In this document: piece by piece, positions 1 through 5,500 of the stretch
How the letters are laid out: each line of letters starts with the position of its first letter
How positions within the stretch are numbered: position 1 is the first letter of the stretch
Source of the DNA: an uncultured Actinomycetes bacterium
GTDB lineage: Bacteria > Actinomycetota > Acidimicrobiia > Acidimicrobiales > RAAP-2
NCBI GenBank assembly: GCA_903893955.1
Contig: CAITOG010000064.1
Location: forward strand, 1 to 6,871
Reading direction: 5' to 3'
Length of the DNA stretch: 6,871 nt
Notes under the pieces: generated by a model
Told to the model about the DNA's origin: nothing
Databases searched by the model: none
Seen by the model: the letters and a program-made list of their open reading frames with translations, nothing else
Program-made: the position numbers and the translations under genes

Positions 1-563
1 ACCAGGTCCATGTCCATGCCGAAGGTCTGTGACTCCTCGACGGTGATCACGCCGTCCTTGCCCACCTTGTCGATGGCCTCGGAGATCATCCCGCCGATCT
101 CGGTGTCAGCTGCGGAGATCGATGCCACCTGGGCGATCTGCTCCTTTGACTGTGCGGGCTTGGCCAGCGCGGCGAGACCTTCGACGGCCTTCTCGACCGC
201 TGCCTCAATGCCCTTCTTGAGCGACATCGGGTTGGCGCCGGCTGCGACGTTGCGCAGGCCCTCACGGACCATGGCCCACGCCAGGACAGTGGCGGTGGTG
301 GTGCCGTCACCCGCCACGTCATCGGTCTTCTTGGCGACCTCCTTGACGAGGTCGGCACCGATCTTCTCGTAGGGGTCCTCGAGGTCGATCTCACGTGCGA
401 TCGAGACACCGTCATTGGTGATCGTCGGCGCGCCCCACTTCTTGTCGAGCACCACATTGCGGCCCTTCGGGCCCAGGGTGACGCGCACAGCGTCAGCCAG
501 CTTGTTCATGCCGGTCTCGAGGGACCTGCGTGCTTCCTCGTCGAACGAGATCAGCTTCGCCAT
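1..563 (-). CDS. groEL: 60 kDa chaperonin GroEL (groEL2-like), N-terminal part, runs off the window
   Basis: This is the first 187 codons of the ATP-dependent cytosolic chaperonin that folds proteins in a double-ring cage with GroES; the rest lies left of the window. The start MAKLISFDEEARRSLETG is typical of actinobacterial GroEL. The nucleotide-binding motifs are intact: TLGPKGRNV at residues 29-37 and GDGTTTAT at 85-92, with Asp86 as the catalytic Mg/ATP residue. KKWGAPTITNDGVSIA spans about 41-56. The ATG at 563-561 is fixed by a GGAGG at 574-570, six bases upstream. No groES precedes it, so this is a solitary groEL2-type copy, with a sulfur-carrier gene upstream on the same strand. A CIRCE operator lies 47 bases ahead of the start, so HrcA heat-shock control is expected. 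One oddity is Trp96 in ATVLAWAMV, where Gln is common in the family. Confidence 0.97.
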   Translation of the reverse strand, partial: MAKLISFDEEARRSLETGMNKLADAVRVTLGPKGRNVVLDKKWGAPTITNDGVSIAREIDLEDPYEKIGADLVKEVAKKTDDVAGDGTTTATVLAWAMVREGLRNVAAGANPMSLKKGIEAAVEKAVEGLAALAKPAQSKEQIAQVASISAADTEIGGMISEAIDKVGKDGVITVEESQTFGMDMDL

Positions 564-585
564 CGTCTGCCTCCATAGGGGGTCA

Positions 586-605
586 AGAGTCGTATCTTCG
601 ACTCT
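586..605 (-). repeat. 7-bp perfect inverted repeat in the groEL leader region
   Basis: AGAGTCG (586-592) and CGACTCT (599-605) are exact inverted copies separated by six bases. The repeat lies between CIRCE and the groEL Shine-Dalgarno. If transcribed, it gives a 7-bp hairpin ending 11 bases before the GGAGG, which could stabilise the mRNA or tune translation. If transcription starts near position 600 (see the possible extended -10, TGC-TAACAT, at 615-607), it would instead be a DNA-level repeat around the start site. It does not match HAIR/HspR sites. Its function is unknown. Confidence 0.6.
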
Positions 606-609
606 CATG

Positions 610-636
610 TTAGCACTCTCGAACGAGGAGTGCTAG
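610..636 (-). promoter_or_regulatory. CIRCE element, HrcA repressor operator of groEL
   Basis: The sequence is TTAGCACTC, nine bases, GAGTGCTAG. The CIRCE consensus is TTAGCACTC-N9-GAGTGCTAA, so 17 of 18 arm positions match, with a single change in the last base. It sits directly upstream of groEL, as expected for an operator bound by HrcA, which is released under heat or misfolding stress when GroEL is titrated. A possible extended -10 (TGC then TAACAT, minus strand 615-607) overlaps its inner edge, which would suit direct occlusion of RNA polymerase. The -35 is not convincing. Confidence 0.95.
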
Positions 637-660
637 CAGACGCTCACCCTGACTGCCAGA

Positions 661-936
661 TCAGCCGCCGGCCACCGCAGGGACGATCGACAGCACCTGG
701 CCATCGGTGACGGGGGTCTCGAGGCCCTCGAGGAAGCGGACGTCTTCATCGGCGAGGAACACGTTGACGAAGCGCCTGAGCGCGGCGTTGTCGTCGAAGA
801 GGCGCTCGTTGAAGCCCGGGTGGTCGGCTTCGAGGCCGCGGAGCGCCTCGCCGACGGTGGTGGCCTCGACAGAGATCTCTCCGACGCCGCCGGTGAGCTG
901 GCGCAGCTGGGTCGGGATGCGGACGGTGATTGCCAT
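661..936 (-). CDS. metO: MoaD/ThiS-family sulfur carrier protein (MetO/CysO-like)
   Basis: This 91-residue beta-grasp protein ends in Ala-Val-Ala-Gly-Gly. The terminal Gly-Gly is the site that is adenylated and thiocarboxylated in MoaD, ThiS and CysO so that sulfur can be handed to a PLP enzyme. The fold is visible as an N-terminal strand (residues 2-8), a helix around 28-38, the FVNVFLADEDVRF stretch around 56-68, and the final strand SIVPAVAGG. The C-terminal half closely resembles my recollection of mycobacterial CysO. The start is fixed by AAGGAG at 947-942, five bases before ATG. It lies 44 bases downstream of the threonine-synthase-like gene on the same strand, so both probably share the SAM-riboswitch mRNA. 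That context makes homocysteine synthesis the likeliest use. Alternatives are molybdopterin or cysteine synthesis. No activating E1 enzyme or JAMM protease is visible nearby. Confidence 0.88.
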   Translation of the reverse strand: MAITVRIPTQLRQLTGGVGEISVEATTVGEALRGLEADHPGFNERLFDDNAALRRFVNVFLADEDVRFLEGLETPVTDGQVLSIVPAVAGG

Positions 937-980
937 GGTGGCTCCTTGATGGTTGCTGGTACTCGTGGTGTGGTGCTGGC

Positions 981-2228
981 TCAGGCGCCGAGGAGGCCCT
1001 CGAAGCCGACAGCGGTGTCGAATGCATCGAGGGTCGGCGCGATGGTGTGATCCGGGCCGACATGACCGCTGAGGGCCTCGACGGTCTTGAGCCCGTGTCC
1101 AGAAACGATGGCGACCGTCCGCTCGTCGGGCCGGATCACGCCCTCGTGTGCGAGCTTGGCCAGGGTGGCGATGGTCACGCCGCCAGCCGTCTCGGCGAAG
1201 ATGCCCTCGGTCCGTGCAAGCAGCTTGATGCCCTCGATCACCTCGCCGTCGGTCACCGATCCGCAGGCACCGCCGGATCGACGTATCACGTCGAGGGCGT
1301 ACCAGCCGTCGGCTGGATTGCCGATCGCCAGCGACTTGGCAATGGTGTCGGGCTTGACCGGCGCGATGGCATCGGAACCAGAAGCGAACGCAGTCGCCAC
1401 AGGCGAGCAGCCAGCGGCCTGGGCGCCAGAGATCCTCACCTCAGGCACCGAGTCGAGCAGTCCGACGAGGCCGAGCTCACGGAACCCCTTGTCCACCTTG
1501 GTGAGCTGCGAACCGCTGGCGATCGGGACCACCACGTGATCCGGCGCCTGCCAGCCGAGCTGCTCTGCGATCTCGAAGGCGAGGGTCTTGGAGCCCTCGG
1601 CGTAGTAGCTACGGACATTGACGTTCACGAACGCCCAGCCCGGCCGCTCGCTGGTCAGCTCCGCGCACAGTCGGTTCACATCGTCGTAGGTTCCATCCAC
1701 AGCGACGAGGGTGCCGCCGTAGACCGCGGTCATCATGACCTTGGCCCGCTCGAGGTTCGATGGGATCAACACCACCGAAGCCATGCCAGCTCGAGCGGCG
1801 TGCGCGGCGACAGAGTTGGCGAGGTTGCCGGTCGAGGCGCACGCGGCGACCTTGAAGCCGAGCTGTCGCGCCTTGGTCAGCGCCACCGAGACGACACGGT
1901 CCTTGAACGAGCCGGTGGGGTTCGCGGTGTCGTCCTTGATCCACAGGTCGCTGAGCCCGAGCTCTGCACCGAGGCGCTCTGCTCGAACGAGTGGGGTGAA
2001 ACCGGCACCCAAGTCGACTGGGGAAGCCTCGCTGATCGGCAGGAGGTCGTGGTAGCGCCACATCGAGCGGGGCCCCGCCTCGATCGACTCTCTCGAGACC
2101 ACCTGGGCGATGGCGTCGTAGTCATAGGCCACCTCGAGCGGGCCGAAGCAGAAATCACAGACGTGCAGCGCCTCGTCAGGGAACTGACGATTGCACTCTC
2201 GGCATCGAAGTCCAAGGACCGTCGGCAT
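981..2228 (-). CDS. thrC/metM: Threonine-synthase-family PLP enzyme, probable MetM-type homocysteine synthase (normally annotated threonine synthase, thrC)
   Basis: This is a 415-residue fold-type II PLP enzyme. An N-terminal zinc ribbon uses Cys9, Cys12, Cys24 and Cys27. The PLP-binding lysine is Lys109 in NPTGSFKDR. The next loop is ACASTGNLANSVAAHAARAG (129-148), whereas ordinary threonine synthases usually have STGNT/SSGNT. YYAEGSKT is at 208-215. PIASGSQLTKVDKGF (235-249) occupies the place where threonine synthases carry a GNAGN-like phosphate-binding loop. The start is ATG at 2228 with AAGGAG (2241-2236) seven bases upstream. A SAM riboswitch sits just upstream and a sulfur-carrier gene just downstream. 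I therefore infer that it makes L-homocysteine from O-phosphohomoserine and a carrier thiocarboxylate, the reaction I recall for Streptomyces MetM/MetO. Family membership is certain. The choice between threonine synthase and homocysteine synthase rests on context and loop differences. Confidence 0.9.
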   Translation of the reverse strand: MPTVLGLRCRECNRQFPDEALHVCDFCFGPLEVAYDYDAIAQVVSRESIEAGPRSMWRYHDLLPISEASPVDLGAGFTPLVRAERLGAELGLSDLWIKDDTANPTGSFKDRVVSVALTKARQLGFKVAACASTGNLANSVAAHAARAGMASVVLIPSNLERAKVMMTAVYGGTLVAVDGTYDDVNRLCAELTSERPGWAFVNVNVRSYYAEGSKTLAFEIAEQLGWQAPDHVVVPIASGSQLTKVDKGFRELGLVGLLDSVPEVRISGAQAAGCSPVATAFASGSDAIAPVKPDTIAKSLAIGNPADGWYALDVIRRSGGACGSVTDGEVIEGIKLLARTEGIFAETAGGVTIATLAKLAHEGVIRPDERTVAIVSGHGLKTVEALSGHVGPDHTIAPTLDAFDTAVGFEGLLGA

Positions 2229-2244
2229 GAACGCACTCCTTCTC

Positions 2245-2342
2245 TCATCGTTCGGGCGTTGGCACCTGGTCTGAGCAGCGCATCGCTGCTCGTGCTGGTT
2301 GCCGCAACGTCAAAGGGCCCGTCCCTCAGTTGCTCTGGATGA
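2245..2342 (-). ncRNA. SAM riboswitch (SAM-I clan, P4-less, SAM-I/IV-variant-like)
   Basis: All core elements are present on the minus strand. P1 pairs 2342-2338 (UCAUC) with 2249-2245 (GAUGA). P2 pairs GCAAC (2333-2329) with GUUGC (2308-2304). The kink-turn has GA steps on both sides. P2b is GGG/CCC (2325-2323 with 2317-2315). The CGGG in its loop (2321-2318) pairs with CCCG at 2256-2253, replacing the CUGG/CCAG pair I recall in Bacillus SAM-I, which is compensatory change. The conserved GGCAACC (2303-2297) and GGUGCCAA (2266-2259) follow, with an 8-bp P3 hairpin GAGCAGCG/CGCUGCUC closed by an AUG triloop. There is no P4 helix. P1 ends three bases before the AAGGAG of the next gene and no U-run terminator intervenes, so SAM probably blocks ribosome access rather than transcription. 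Confidence 0.92.
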
Positions 2343-2350
2343 TGGTGACA

Positions 2351-2379
2351 AGTCTTCCAAACCTGTGCCGAGTCGTCAA
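2351..2379 (-). promoter_or_regulatory. Candidate sigma70-type promoter of the riboswitch-thrC/metM-metO unit
   Basis: A TTGACG -35 box (2379-2374, five of six consensus) and an AAGACT -10 box (2356-2351, half of the consensus positions) are separated by 17 bases. The expected start near 2344 falls two bases before the first paired base of the riboswitch, which is strong positional support. The -10 box alone is weak. Confidence 0.6.
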
Positions 2380-2425
2380 TGCGACCCAGATGGTCGCCAC
2401 AACCCGCTAGAACAAGGTCGTGACC

Positions 2426-3172
2426 ATGTCTCTGTCAACGCCGCCGATTGGTGAGCTGCTCAGCGCAAAACGAGGGCACCGGGTCTCGGTCGTGATCCCG
2501 GCGAAGAACGAGGAGCCGACCATCGGCGCGGTGATCTCAAGGGTCCACCCACACTCGGTCGACTGCGGCGGTGGCCTGGTAGACGAGATCCTCGTCGTCG
2601 ACGACGGCTCGACCGACGACACCGCCAAGGTCGCTGCGGCAGCTGGTGGCCGAGTGCTGTCACTCGAGGTCGGTGGCGGCAAGGGCGGCGCGATGGCGGC
2701 TGGTGTCGCGGAGTCGTGCGGCGACCTGATCGTCTTCTTGGACGCGGACGTGCTCAACATGACGCCCACCTACATCCCCGACCTGTTAGCCCCACTGCTC
2801 CTCGCCGACGACACGATGCTCGTGAAGGGCTTCTACGAGCGACCGATCGCCGATGCTCCAACAGGGGGCGGGCGGGTGACTGAGCTCGCGGCTCGACCGA
2901 TCCTTCGGCTGCTGTTCCCCGAGCTTGCGGCCATCCGGCAGCCACTCGCCGGCGAGACAGCGCTTCGTCGAGAGGTCGTCGATGCGGTGGGGCTCGACGA
3001 GGGCTACCGCGTCGAGATCGGACTGCTCATCGACGTCTGGCGCAACTGGGGACTCAGCGCGATCGCCGAGGTCGACTTGGGGAGCCGGGCGCATCGCAAT
3101 CGACCGCTCAAAGAGCTCAGCGACATGGCCACCGAGGTCATTGCTGCAGCGCTCGAGCGGGCTACCTCGTAG
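2426..3172 (+). CDS. gpgS: GpgS-like glucosyltransferase (glucosyl-3-phosphoglycerate synthase family), short form
   Basis: This 248-residue GT-A-fold enzyme is expected to transfer glucose from an NDP-glucose donor to 3-phosphoglycerate, giving a precursor of glucosylglycerate (a compatible solute) or of methylglucose lipopolysaccharides. Motifs in order: VSVVIPAKNEE (20-30), VVDDGSTDD (57-65), GGGKGGAM (83-90) at the donor-site lysine region, the metal-binding DAD (106-108), GGGRVTELAARP (147-158), YRVEIGLLID (194-203) and HRNRPL (223-228). The last three are characteristic of GpgS rather than generic GT2. I chose ATG 2426 because AAGGT at 2414-2418 lies at a suitable distance; the in-frame GTG at 2420 is too close. 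It is shorter than mycobacterial GpgS (about 320 residues), lacking most of the N-terminal extension. It is transcribed divergently from the riboswitch unit, alone, and converges on the LytR_C gene with 15 bases between stops. Exact substrates are inferred. Confidence 0.82.
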   Translation: MSLSTPPIGELLSAKRGHRVSVVIPAKNEEPTIGAVISRVHPHSVDCGGGLVDEILVVDDGSTDDTAKVAAAAGGRVLSLEVGGGKGGAMAAGVAESCGDLIVFLDADVLNMTPTYIPDLLAPLLLADDTMLVKGFYERPIADAPTGGGRVTELAARPILRLLFPELAAIRQPLAGETALRREVVDAVGLDEGYRVEIGLLIDVWRNWGLSAIAEVDLGSRAHRNRPLKELSDMATEVIAAALERATS

Positions 3173-3187
3173 GCGGTTCGCGCTTGC

Positions 3188-3763
3188 TCAGCTGGCGAGG
3201 TCTGGCCCGACGAGGAGCACTAGGTCGTCCCCGCTCGATCCCGGCACCGGCACCGACGTCGTCAGCGGCTGCACCGACGAGGCGGGGAGGCTCAACTCCT
3301 TGGCCAGCAGAAGGCCGGCAGCCTTTTTGCCAGCGGCGTAGTAGATCGCAGAACTCGGAACCGTCGATGACGCGTTGACCGGCGGCAGCGTGCCCCACCC
3401 GAGGTTCATCAGCTTGGTAGTCACGGTGGTCGCGATCCCAGCGGTCGAGGTGCCATTGGCCACCTGGACCTGGACCTCAGACTTGTTGACTGCTGCCTCT
3501 GCAGCTGCCTGATGCTTCTTCTTCTCAGCCGGCGTCGTGGTGGCGGGCGTCGACCCCGAGGGGACGGTCGTCACCGGTGCGTCGGCGCTCTGGCCCCCAG
3601 GGACCGCTCCGTCTCGCTTGGTCAGCGGCACGATCGCGATGAGCAGGACCACGACGAAGGCGACGCACAGCAACACCGCCCTGGTGGTATCCAGGCTGGA
3701 CTGCGACGAAGGTCCCTTCGCTGCTGGCTCGTCCGCTGCCAGGTTGTCGTCGCTCACCCTCAC
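3188..3763 (-). CDS. Single-pass membrane protein with extracytoplasmic LytR_C domain
   Basis: This 191-residue protein has three parts. The cytoplasmic N-terminus (1-28) is acidic and Ser-rich. One transmembrane helix spans 29-47 and is followed by Lys-Arg. A Pro/Thr/Ser-rich linker runs to about 95. The C-terminal LytR_C domain (about 96-188) has the hallmark strand VQVANGT (99-105), then AGIATTV and a central SAIYYAAGKKAAG segment. It lacks the catalytic LCP domain, so it is not itself a cell-wall glycopolymer ligase. Stand-alone LytR_C proteins in mycobacteria (VirR, Cei) act in envelope integrity, and a similar role is an inference here. The start is taken as GTG 3763-3761, ten bases after GGGAGG (3779-3774). 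The GTG at 3757 is six bases further from that site. The ATG at 3765 is out of frame and meets a stop at once. Confidence 0.85.
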   Translation of the reverse strand: MRVSDDNLAADEPAAKGPSSQSSLDTTRAVLLCVAFVVVLLIAIVPLTKRDGAVPGGQSADAPVTTVPSGSTPATTTPAEKKKHQAAAEAAVNKSEVQVQVANGTSTAGIATTVTTKLMNLGWGTLPPVNASSTVPSSAIYYAAGKKAAGLLLAKELSLPASSVQPLTTSVPVPGSSGDDLVLLVGPDLAS

Positions 3764-3824
3764 ATCCTGACGACCTCCCGACGAGATCGCAAGGCTGCCT
3801 CAGTGCCCCACCTCCGCGCCGCCC

Positions 3825-3830
3825 TATCCT
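3825..3830 (+). promoter_or_regulatory. Possible -10 box of the tRNA-Thr gene
   Basis: TATCCT fits the TAnnnT form of actinobacterial -10 boxes and lies 15 bases before the mature tRNA 5' end, implying a short leader. No convincing -35 box is visible 16-18 bases upstream. Confidence 0.4.
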
Positions 3831-3845
3831 TGGGTCCGTTCACCA

Positions 3846-3917
3846 GCCGGTGTGGCGCAGTGGTAGCGCAGGCGATTTGTAATCGTCAGGTCGTGGGTTC
3901 GATCCCCACCACCGGCT
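3846..3917 (+). tRNA. tRNA-Thr, anticodon UGU
   Basis: A complete cloverleaf can be drawn. The acceptor arm GCCGGTG (3846-3852) pairs with CACCGGC (3910-3916), with discriminator T at 3917. The D stem is GCGC/GCGC. The anticodon stem GGCGA/TCGTC has one G-U pair, and the loop TTTGTAA places TGT at 3878-3880, which reads ACA (Thr) codons. The T arm is GTGGG/CCCAC with a TTCGATC loop. CCA is not encoded (CGA follows), so it must be added by a CCA-adding enzyme. The 3' end is five bases from the stop codon of the convergent membrane-protein gene. No stem-plus-U-run terminator is seen after it. Confidence 0.97.
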
Positions 3918-3922
3918 CGAGG

Positions 3923-5446
3923 TCAGCTCAGCGCACGGCCAACGATGCACACCACCGCCACCCCAACCGCTGCGAGCGAGGTGAGGCGAGGCCACCGCCG
4001 TGGCTCAAGTAACCAGAGCAGCCCTGCGATCGCTGCGACCGCCACAGAGAGTACGAGGCCGACCGACCACCAGGTCGCGGCGTGCTGCCACGCGCCACGT
4101 AGGTGCATGGCATCGAGCACCGGCAGGAAGCTCGCACCGGGCCACCAGCCATAGGCCCGACCTTGCTGCCAATGGCCCGGCAGGACCACGTGGTTGAAGA
4201 ACGCGTGGTGGGAGAGGGTCACCAAGACGATGCCCTGGATCAGGGCAAGGGCGAGGGCAGCACCGAGCACGACGATCGCCGCTCCCCGCCGATGCTCTCG
4301 GAGCTTGACGAGGAAGAGTGCGCCCCCCGCAGCCAGCGGGACGAGCAGCTCCCAGCCGAAGCGGCCGACCATGCTGGTGCCGCCGTAGGTGTTCATGAGC
4401 GAGCCGTTGGCGCCGAGCACGATGACGAGCGATCCGACAAGCGCCGCGGTGCTCCATGGGGCTCGTCGAGCCATCACAATGATGCCGGCGACCCCCAGCA
4501 CCACCCACGGCTGCTGCACGAGCAGTCCCTGCTGGGCGTCGACCAGGAGGCCAAGGATGCCCGTGAGCGATCGGACGTCGAGGCCGCCCAATCCCGACCT
4601 CGGCAGCACGCCAGGGTGGAAGGCGACCAGGCTGGTCACGAGCCAGACGATGGCCAGCGGAAGGATGCCTGCGGCGAAGAGCGGCAGTGTGCGTCGCGCC
4701 ACGCCACGCTTGACAGCCACGACCACCAACGCTGCGGTGAGCAGAGCTGCTGGCACCAGGTTCTTCGAATGCAGCAGCACGAGGGCCCCGACGCTGACAC
4801 CGGCGCTCACCAGCGCCCAACCCGGTGGCTGCCAGCCCGTCTCGAGTCGCCAGATGACCAACCACAGCGCGGCGATGATCGCGCCAGCAGGCAGGTCTGG
4901 GTAGATCTGGGTCATGGCCAGGAAGGTGGCTGGCGTTGCGATGAGCGCGACGAGCGCCATCGGCCAGGCGGTGCGCCTCCCGAGTGATCGTGCGGCGATG
5001 ATCGAGACCACGACGATCCCGATCGCTAGGACGACGATCCACGAGACCCTGGCGACGGTGACCCCGCCAAGGACTGGAAGGGCGAGCAGGAGCGGGATCC
5101 CCGGCGCGTGGACCTGGTAGCCGGTGGGCAGGACGTGGCGCAGCAGCTCATTCGACGTCATATGGGGAAAGAGCTGGTGGGCGACCGCCCAGTGGGTCGC
5201 GCTCGACACCTGGAGGGTCCCGAACCGACCGAGGGCGATCGCCCCGATCAGGTAGTGCACCTCGTCCCCGACGGTGGTCACACCGTGATGGTGCTCGAGG
5301 CCGAGTGCCGCCAGACTCCCCGCCACCAAGGTGGCGACACCGAGCAGCGCCAGGAACGGCAGCCACCACCACGCCTCGCGTGGTGACGCTCTGTGCGCCG
5401 CGTGGCGAGGTCGGGTGGCCGTGCTCACCCGTCCAGTCTTGTCCAT
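3923..5446 (-). CDS. Multipass membrane protein, probable GT-C-type glycosyltransferase
   Basis: This is about 507 residues with roughly 12 hydrophobic segments, the first at about 26-48. Positions below count from ATG 5446. The first outside loop carries GDEVHYL (60-66), resembling the acidic Asp-Glu motif of GT-C (GT39-like) enzymes that use polyprenyl-phosphate sugars. IYPDLPAG (181-188) and LHSKN (224-228) follow. A QQGLL segment (305-309) and YGGTSMVGRF (354-363) occupy places where related actinobacterial proteins have a GLL-type and a GG-x-x-x-x-R-type motif. Transfer of sugar to an envelope acceptor outside the membrane is plausible, but donor and acceptor are unknown. The start is uncertain: ATG 5446 and GTG 5458 are both possible and neither has a well-spaced Shine-Dalgarno. 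The gene is divergent from mscL with about 50 bases between starts and ends five bases from tRNA-Thr. Confidence 0.8.
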   Translation of the reverse strand: MDKTGRVSTATRPRHAAHRASPREAWWWLPFLALLGVATLVAGSLAALGLEHHHGVTTVGDEVHYLIGAIALGRFGTLQVSSATHWAVAHQLFPHMTSNELLRHVLPTGYQVHAPGIPLLLALPVLGGVTVARVSWIVVLAIGIVVVSIIAARSLGRRTAWPMALVALIATPATFLAMTQIYPDLPAGAIIAALWLVIWRLETGWQPPGWALVSAGVSVGALVLLHSKNLVPAALLTAALVVVAVKRGVARRTLPLFAAGILPLAIVWLVTSLVAFHPGVLPRSGLGGLDVRSLTGILGLLVDAQQGLLVQQPWVVLGVAGIIVMARRAPWSTAALVGSLVIVLGANGSLMNTYGGTSMVGRFGWELLVPLAAGGALFLVKLREHRRGAAIVVLGAALALALIQGIVLVTLSHHAFFNHVVLPGHWQQGRAYGWWPGASFLPVLDAMHLRGAWQHAATWWSVGLVLSVAVAAIAGLLWLLEPRRWPRLTSLAAVGVAVVCIVGRALS

Positions 5447-5500
5447 CACCTCAGGCACCGTGGCTTGCGCGCGGCTGGCGCCACCGACTCAGATGGGGGC

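Noticed and set aside
586..605. HAIR (HspR) operator before groEL
   Set aside because: The arms AGAGTCG/CGACTCT do not match the CTTGAGT-N7-ACTCAAG pattern.
930..2342. A 470-codon open frame on the plus strand covering the thrC/metM gene
   Set aside because: It is antisense to a certain gene and the riboswitch, has low-complexity Arg/Gly/Asp-rich content, and shows no family motif. It is a high-GC shadow.
2229..2345. T-box leader in front of a threonine-related gene
   Set aside because: There is no T-box bulge sequence, specifier loop or antiterminator. The conserved elements match a SAM riboswitch instead.
3151..3200. Terminator between the convergent gpgS-like and LytR_C genes
   Set aside because: Only short imperfect stems (for example CTAC/GTAG) can be drawn and there is no U-run.
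3846..3925. tRNA 3' end as an integration (att) site
   Set aside because: I found no second copy of the tRNA 3' end in the window and no integrase or other mobile gene.
4103..4987. A 294-codon plus-strand frame inside the membrane-protein gene
   Set aside because: It is a shadow of a clear multipass membrane protein and is hydrophilic and motif-free, as expected for an antisense frame in GC-rich DNA.
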